Assembly (NCBI GenBank): GCA_009702955.1
Contig: WLHA01000025.1
Location: forward strand, 1-9,699
DNA from: Actinomycetota bacterium
GTDB lineage: Bacteria > Actinomycetota > Acidimicrobiia > IMCC26256
DNA length: 9,699 nucleotides
Reading direction: 5' to 3'
Below are positions 6,068 to 9,699 of this stretch, one piece after another; position 1 is the stretch's first letter; each line of letters opens with the position of its first letter. Under the pieces are notes generated by a model. That model was not told where the DNA came from, did no database searches, and was given only the letters and a program-made list of their open reading frames with translations. The position numbers and the translations under genes are program-made.

Positions 6068-6247
6068 CGAGCGTGTTTCCTCCAAGGCGAGTGTCGGTCA
6101 GCAGGTTACCTATGCCGAGCCTCCTAACGCAGGTTCGGGGGAAGTATTTATGGAGACCCGATACCGTGAAACTTGCCACACGAAATACCTGGCTCTCTTG
6201 ATGCGCGCGTTGCGGTAAATCGGTTGGAGTTGCGCGACGATGTGGAG
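6068..6247. promoter_or_regulatory. Divergent upstream region of the bc operon and the reductase gene
   Basis: This 180-bp non-coding stretch separates the first minus-strand gene of the bc operon from the plus-strand geranylgeranyl reductase gene, so promoters for both directions are expected here. It contains GGAGG (6083-6079, minus strand) serving the 163-aa membrane protein. On the plus strand the only purine-rich motif near the start is GGAG at 6226-6229, poorly spaced for ATG 6248. I could not pick a convincing -35/-10 pair on either strand, so the promoter role rests on gene orientation alone. Confidence 0.45.
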
Positions 6248-7495
6248 ATGTCGAAGCGATACGACGCCCTAGTAATTGGTGCTGGGCCGGCAGGTGCATC
6301 TGCGGCCTATTGGCTTGCCCAAAACGGACACTCAGTGCTCGTCGTTGAGCGAAAGCGTTTCCCGAGGGATAAAACCTGTGGGGACGGGCTTACCCCTAGG
6401 TCAGTGAAGCAACTCACCGACATGGGGCTAGCTGAGCCTCTCTCCGATTTCCACCGATATGACGGGCTTAGATCCATAGCCCACGGGGTGACAATGGAGT
6501 TAGCCTGGCCCCAGCACCCCGATTTCCCAGATTATGGGTATGTTGTGCGCCGCAGGGACCTAGATGAGATGGTGGCCGAGCGAGCTGTAAAGGCCGGGGC
6601 CACGCTCTGGCAGGGTTGCGAGGCCATTGAACCCACTCTCGAGAACGGAATCGTCACCGGAGCCACAGTAAAACATAAGGACACCGGGACCCTTGAGAAT
6701 GTCTCAGCCCGCTATGTAGTGGTGGCAGATGGGGCAAACTCCCGCTTTGGAAGGGCTCTAGGGACCACTCGAGACCGCAAATATCCGCTAGGAATGGCGG
6801 TTCGCGGCTATTACAGGAGCCCCCGACACGACGATCCTTGGATCGAGAGCCACTTAGATATCGTTGATCGCTCTGGGGACCATGTCCCAGGCTACGGCTG
6901 GATCTTTCCCCTAGGGGACGGGCGGGTAAACGTAGGGGTCGGGCTGCTATCTACCTTCTCGGGCTGGAAGGACATAAATACGAGCAAATTGATGGAGACA
7001 TTCGTAGATGTCGCACCTTCATACTGGGGGCTCTCTGCTGAAACTGCCGAGGGGCCTGTAACTGGAGGAAAACTCCCCACCGGAGGCTCTGTTACCCCCA
7101 ATGTTGGCCCCACCTGGATCGTGGCTGGGGACGCCTCTGGCTCCATAAATCCCTTCAACGGCGAGGGTATTGCCTATGCCTACGAGACAGGGCGCATGGT
7201 TGCAGGCGTAGTTGACCAAGCCTTGACCTCCGGAGACGGACTTGCCCTACAGCAATACCCAGAGCTCTTGGTCGAGACATATGGCCTCTACTTCAAGGTA
7301 GCTCGCCTATTCGTCAAGATCATCGGGAACCCTGCCGTGATGCGCGAGCTCACCAGAGTCGGGATGCAGTCGCGAACCCTCATGGAGTGGGTGCTGAGAA
7401 TCATGGCCAACCTTCTTCGCCCAGATGAGATTGGTCCGGCTGAGGCTGCATACGCGCTTGTTGAGAAGATCGTCGCGCTTACACCCGAGCCGTAG
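6248..7495 (+). CDS. Geranylgeranyl reductase family flavoprotein, probable menaquinone side-chain reductase
   Basis: This 415-residue FAD-dependent oxidoreductase has the family's features in order. They are the dinucleotide-binding GAGPAG at 11-16, with Glu34 ending the second strand, CGDGLTP at 44-50, PGYGWIFP at 214-221, GDASG at 294-298, and NPFNGEGI at 301-308. Family members saturate isoprenoid chains. Position between the bc and nuo operons favours a MenJ-type role, reducing one double bond of the menaquinone tail; a reductase of other polyprenyl lipids remains possible. A family gene next to nuoA is known in streptomycetes. ATG 6248 places the GxGxxG motif at the usual distance. GTG 6242 is an alternative, and no start has a well-placed ribosome site. 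Codon use differs from neighbours: eight AGG/AGA Arg codons here against none in nuoA, nuoB or nuoC, and frequent CTA, GGG and CCC. Confidence 0.88.
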   Translation: MSKRYDALVIGAGPAGASAAYWLAQNGHSVLVVERKRFPRDKTCGDGLTPRSVKQLTDMGLAEPLSDFHRYDGLRSIAHGVTMELAWPQHPDFPDYGYVVRRRDLDEMVAERAVKAGATLWQGCEAIEPTLENGIVTGATVKHKDTGTLENVSARYVVVADGANSRFGRALGTTRDRKYPLGMAVRGYYRSPRHDDPWIESHLDIVDRSGDHVPGYGWIFPLGDGRVNVGVGLLSTFSGWKDINTSKLMETFVDVAPSYWGLSAETAEGPVTGGKLPTGGSVTPNVGPTWIVAGDASGSINPFNGEGIAYAYETGRMVAGVVDQALTSGDGLALQQYPELLVETYGLYFKVARLFVKIIGNPAVMRELTRVGMQSRTLMEWVLRIMANLLRPDEIGPAEAAYALVEKIVALTPEP

Positions 7496-7501
7496 AACCC
7501 T

Positions 7502-7561
7502 CGGGTCTCGCTTAGCCCCGCCCCAAGTAGATCCGGTAAGTAGATCCGGAAAGCAGACCCG
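7502..7561 (+). other. Possible long-loop hairpin after the reductase gene
   Basis: CGGGTCT-C-GCTT (7502-7513) can pair with AAGC-AGACCCG (7551-7561) as an 11-bp stem with a single bulged C, enclosing 37 nt. It starts 7 nt after the reductase stop codon, and the distal arm is unit 3 of the tandem array. No T-run follows at once (the nearest, GTTTTTA, is about 20 nt further), so a terminator role is uncertain. Confidence 0.35.
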
Positions 7562-7576
7562 GTAAGCAGACTTAGG
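7525..7576. repeat. 13-bp tandem repeat, four units
   Basis: There are four head-to-tail units: AAGTAGATCCGGT (7525-7537), AAGTAGATCCGGA (7538-7550), AAGCAGACCCGGT (7551-7563) and the degenerate AAGCAGACTTAGG (7564-7576). The first two differ at one base. Units 1 and 3 differ by two T-to-C changes. There are no spacers, so this is a minisatellite-like array and not a CRISPR. Confidence 0.85.
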
Positions 7577-7672
7577 GGACGATGTTTTTAGCCGCTCAGG
7601 TTTCGCACTATTTGGTGCCGCGCCTAATAGCCTCTCAACAGTCAAGGACGGGTAGCGTCGCGAATTGCTGCG

Positions 7673-7723
7673 TTGCCAGTATTCACTTGCCAGAATTCAA
7701 TAAGCATTCAATAAGCATTCAAT
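7673..7723. repeat. Direct repeats upstream of nuoA (14-bp pair running into an 11-bp array)
   Basis: TTGCCAGTATTCAC (7673-7686) is followed directly by TTGCCAGAATTCAA (7687-7700), matching at 12 of 14 positions. The end of the second copy begins an 11-bp array: ATTCAATAAGC at 7695-7705 and 7706-7716, plus a partial ATTCAAT at 7717-7723. The array ends just upstream of the nuoA ribosome site, so it lies in the nuo promoter or 5' leader. Slippage or a regulator-binding array are both possible. Confidence 0.8.
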
Positions 7724-7742
7724 CTGAGGGAGGAGCCAGAGC

Positions 7743-8219
7743 ATGAGTCAGTACCTACCGATACTCACGATGGCGCTCCTCGCTTTTGGTTTTGGCGCTG
7801 GATCCTTCTTCGCCTCGCAGTTACTCGCACCGAGTCGAAAGACCAAGGCAAAGACTGCTTCCTATGAGTGCGGAATCGTCTCGGAGAGTGAGCCGGTTGA
7901 GCGCTTTCCGGTGAAGTTCTATTTAGTAGCGATGGCCTTCATTGTTCTTGACGTCGAGATTATTTTTCTGTATCCGTTTGCGACAATCCTGCGCGAACTT
8001 GGCGCTTACGGTTTAGGTGTCATGGGGATTTTCCTTGGCGTACTAATCGTTCCATTCGCTTACCTACTCTCCACCGGCGCCCTTGATTGGGGCCCGATAG
8101 CGCGCATCTCGGATCAGATCGTTCGACCAATTCTGCGCAGCGATGGATCTCCAACAATTTTTGCGAATAGCGACGCAATCAATTCACTCGGTATTCAAAC
8201 TGAGGAGTCGGCCGCGTAA
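7743..8219 (+). CDS. nuoA: NADH-quinone oxidoreductase subunit A
   Basis: This 158-residue membrane subunit of complex I sits near the junction of the peripheral and membrane arms. Three helices are seen at about 6-28, 59-80 and 88-110. The family signature is clear: YECG at 41-44 in the long loop, then FYLVAMAF with LDVEIIFLYP at 69-78, including the conserved acidic pair Asp70/Glu72. The C-terminal tail after the third helix (about 45 residues) is longer than in E. coli NuoA and ends in a polar segment without recognised motifs. The ATG has GGGAGGAG 7 nt upstream, the strongest ribosome site in the plus-strand half, fitting the first gene of the operon. Its TAA overlaps the nuoB ATG by one base. 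Confidence 0.95.
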   Translation: MSQYLPILTMALLAFGFGAGSFFASQLLAPSRKTKAKTASYECGIVSESEPVERFPVKFYLVAMAFIVLDVEIIFLYPFATILRELGAYGLGVMGIFLGVLIVPFAYLLSTGALDWGPIARISDQIVRPILRSDGSPTIFANSDAINSLGIQTEESAA

Positions 8220-8809
8220 TGGGTATGGAGCAGGTCGGCCATAACTTCATGACTGGGCAACTCGAGGATGTTGTGCAGTGGGCGCGCCGACGTTCGATGT
8301 GGCCAGCAGCTTTCGGGCTTGCGTGCTGTGCAATCGAGATGATGGCAGCAGGTGGCGCGCACTATGACCTAGGTCGATACGGCATGGAGGTATTTCGCGC
8401 CAGTCCGCGTCAAGCAGATCTCATGATTGTTGCTGGACGAGTTAGTCAAAAGATGGCACCGGTTCTTCGCCAGGTCTACGACCAAATGGTTGAGCCAAAG
8501 TGGGTCATCTCAATGGGCGTCTGCGCGAGTAGCGGTGGCATGTTCAACAACTACGCGATTGTGCAGGGCGTAGACCAGATCGTTCCGGTTGATGTTTACA
8601 TTCCTGGGTGTCCTCCAGGGCCAGAGACCTTGATGCACGGAATTCTTAATCTCCACGAGATGGTGCGCACTGGTGAGATCATGAAGCGCCGTGCTGCGAA
8701 TAACGGCGGCGCCGGAGTAGAGATCGCTAATGCGCTTCCGGGTGAGCCTGAGTCAACTCCAGTAACAATTGCTAACTCTGCTCGTACCTCCTCGACGTTG
8801 ACGGTCTGA
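8219..8809 (+). CDS. nuoB: NADH-quinone oxidoreductase subunit B
   Basis: This 196-residue peripheral-arm subunit carries the terminal cluster N2, which donates electrons to quinone. The four ligand Cys are present: the tandem Cys36-Cys37 in LACCAIEMMA, Cys102 in GVCASSGG, and Cys131 in PGCPPGPE. The conserved RYGMEVFRASPRQAD segment (53-67) is also intact. After about residue 160 a variable tail rich in Ala, Gly, Ser and Thr extends beyond the conserved core. The start overlaps the nuoA stop in TAATG, which implies translational coupling. A second in-frame ATG at 8225 could serve instead with little change. No inactivating change is seen. Confidence 0.96.
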   Translation: MGMEQVGHNFMTGQLEDVVQWARRRSMWPAAFGLACCAIEMMAAGGAHYDLGRYGMEVFRASPRQADLMIVAGRVSQKMAPVLRQVYDQMVEPKWVISMGVCASSGGMFNNYAIVQGVDQIVPVDVYIPGCPPGPETLMHGILNLHEMVRTGEIMKRRAANNGGAGVEIANALPGEPESTPVTIANSARTSSTLTV

Positions 8810-8816
8810 GTTGACA

Positions 8817-9341
8817 ATGACCCAAGCTGCTTCTGCTTATGCATCACCTACTGACGCTCTTGTCGCTGAGTTCCCAAGCGCAGTAGTTGTTGAGAGCCAT
8901 GGGCAGAGTGTCGTTTATATCGATAAAGCATTACTGGCCGATGTTGTTGAGTATCTGCGCGTGAGCGAAGAGTTCACGATGTGCCTTGATGTGACAGCGG
9001 TTGATCACTTACAAGATTCTGAGCGTGCTCAGATTGCAGGTATCAAGCGCGAGCGTTTTGAGGTTGTAGTCAACCTGATTTCGCACCCTCGAAACACACG
9101 TATCCGCCTCATTGCTCAGGTTCCAGAATCTGATCCGAGTGTTCCAACACTTACATCTTCTTTCTCTGGGACTTCCTTCCCGGAGCGCGAGGTATACGAC
9201 ATGTTCGGGATTACCTTCGATGGCCACCCCGACTTAACTCGAATCCTGATGCCAGACGAATGGATTGGGCACCCGTTGCGCAAAGACGATGCTCCTGCGC
9301 GCGTCCCAGTGACATTCAAGGGAGACCCGGGACCGCGATGA
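8817..9341 (+). CDS. nuoC: NADH-quinone oxidoreductase subunit C
   Basis: This 174-residue peripheral-arm subunit (30-kDa family) helps shape the quinone-binding module with NuoB and NuoD. The C-terminal signature is complete: PEREVYDMFGITFDGHPDL, then RILMPDEW and GHPLRKDDAP. NuoC and NuoD are separate genes here, unlike the fused NuoCD of E. coli. The start is taken as ATG 8817, 7 bp after the nuoB stop. TTG at 8811, which adds two residues, is a possible alternative, and neither has a clear ribosome site, so coupled translation from nuoB is likely. The stop TGA overlaps the nuoD ATG by 4 bp (ATGA). Confidence 0.94.
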   Translation: MTQAASAYASPTDALVAEFPSAVVVESHGQSVVYIDKALLADVVEYLRVSEEFTMCLDVTAVDHLQDSERAQIAGIKRERFEVVVNLISHPRNTRIRLIAQVPESDPSVPTLTSSFSGTSFPEREVYDMFGITFDGHPDLTRILMPDEWIGHPLRKDDAPARVPVTFKGDPGPR

Positions 9342-9699
9342 GCCTCACTGAAGAAGAACTCACAATGCAGAGCGCTGGCGACTCGAGCAGCGCGGACTCT
9401 GGTGACGAAGAAGTTCTCGCCCCAGAAGTAGGCGCACCAGAAGTAAATCGACTAGCGCGTCAAACCGGAGAGGGATCGCAGGAACTGCGGCCGCTTCAAG
9501 AGATTGTTATAGCTGGAGGACCATGGCCAGAGCTTGAGGGCGATGGCCAGACGATGATCATCAACATGGGTCCGCAGCACCCCTCCACTCACGGAGTGCT
9601 TCGCATGATGATGGAGCTCGACGGTGAGACTGTGGTGCGCGCCAAGCCCGTTATTGGATACCTGCACACGGGCATGGAGAAGACCGGCGAAGAGCTCAC
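9338..9699 (+). CDS. nuoD: NADH-quinone oxidoreductase subunit D (N-terminal part, runs off the window)
   Basis: The visible 120 codons start at an ATG that overlaps the nuoC stop in ATGA. The core begins near residue 72 with TMIINMGPQHPSTHGVLRM, the 49-kDa subunit signature containing the conserved histidines near the quinone site, and continues through ELDGE and IGYLHTGMEK. Before it lies a segment of about 70 residues that is acidic and Ser/Gly-rich at first (residues 1-35), longer than the leader of many bacterial NuoD proteins. An internal ATG at 9365 (residue 10) could be the start instead. The rest of the gene, and presumably the rest of the nuo operon, lies beyond the right edge. Confidence 0.94.
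   Translation, partial: MSLTEEELTMQSAGDSSSADSGDEEVLAPEVGAPEVNRLARQTGEGSQELRPLQEIVIAGGPWPELEGDGQTMIINMGPQHPSTHGVLRMMMELDGETVVRAKPVIGYLHTGMEKTGEEL

Larger units (their letters stand above)
7496..7742. promoter_or_regulatory. Repeat-rich spacer and probable promoter region of the nuo operon
   Basis: This 247-bp non-coding region lies between the reductase and nuoA. It holds a 13-bp tandem array, then a stretch without visible features (about 7577-7672), then AT-rich direct repeats, and finally the strong ribosome site GGGAGGAG (7728-7735), 7 nt before the nuoA ATG. A nuo promoter is expected in the AT-rich part, but no -10/-35 pair could be assigned with confidence. TTGCCA at 7673-7678 or 7687-7692 could serve as a -35 element. 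Confidence 0.45.

Noticed and set aside
6068..6085. TTG start adding six residues to the 163-aa membrane protein
   Set aside because: The added codons themselves contain the GGAGG that serves ATG 6067-6065, and nothing ribosome-site-like lies upstream of the TTG.
6173..6247. Upstream TTG start giving a 440-residue reductase
   Set aside because: No ribosome site precedes it and the added 25 residues do not resemble the family. ATG 6248 puts the FAD motif at the usual distance from the N-terminus.
6086..6247. Specific -35/-10 promoters for the divergent genes
   Set aside because: Candidates such as TTGCCA at 6174 lacked a convincing partner at 16-18 bp, so only a general upstream region is annotated.
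7525..7576. Short repeat array as a CRISPR
   Set aside because: The units are 13 bp, head-to-tail and without spacers, and no cas gene is nearby.
7571..7610. Intrinsic terminator ending at the T-run near 7583-7587
   Set aside because: No adequate GC-rich stem lies immediately before the T-run. The imperfect CCCC/GGGG pairing around the tandem array is too distant and mismatched.

Overview
The window is a respiratory-chain locus from a bacterium, most probably an actinobacterium. Shine-Dalgarno motifs are strong (AGGAG/GGAGG), GTG and probably TTG starts occur, and base composition is moderate. A cytochrome bc operon, a geranylgeranyl-reductase-family gene and a nuo operon lie side by side. 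The split, b6-like cytochrome b with a separate subunit IV differs from the single-chain QcrB of mycobacteria and streptomycetes. It suggests a deeper-branching group such as Acidimicrobiia. That placement is inference, because no rRNA or other phylogenetic marker is present.

Layout: (1) Bases 2-127 (+) hold the last 41 codons of an unidentified gene that converges on, and overlaps by 8 bp, the end of the bc operon. (2) Bases 120-6067 (-) hold a compact eight-gene operon. In transcription order it encodes a 163-aa three-helix membrane protein, a 2x[4Fe-4S] ferredoxin, a b6-like cytochrome b, a subunit IV-like protein with a long low-complexity N-terminus, a Tat-type Rieske protein, a membrane-anchored diheme cytochrome c, a 295-aa membrane protein and a small lipoprotein. 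Most spacers are 3-23 bp, so co-transcription is likely. The exception is a 68-bp spacer between ferredoxin and cytochrome b that carries an 18-bp direct repeat. (3) Bases 6068-6247 are the divergent upstream region. (4) Bases 6248-7495 (+) encode a FAD-dependent geranylgeranyl reductase family protein, probably a menaquinone side-chain reductase, with codon use unlike its neighbours. (5) Bases 7496-7742 are a repeat-rich spacer. (6) Bases 7743-9699 (+) hold nuoA, nuoB, nuoC and the start of nuoD, tightly coupled by 1-bp and 4-bp overlaps.

Functionally the genes form one quinone-centred unit. Complex I (Nuo) reduces quinone with NADH, the flavoprotein probably adjusts saturation of the quinone tail, and the bc complex oxidises quinol and passes electrons through Rieske iron-sulfur and c-type hemes to a terminal oxidase outside the window. 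The least ordinary part is the bc operon. Its cytochrome b keeps a Cys at the position that covalently binds heme ci in b6f complexes, its Qo motif is APWY rather than PEWY, a dicluster ferredoxin gene sits directly upstream, and three membrane or lipoprotein genes of unknown role flank the core. I saw no tRNA, rRNA, CRISPR array, insertion sequence or phage gene.
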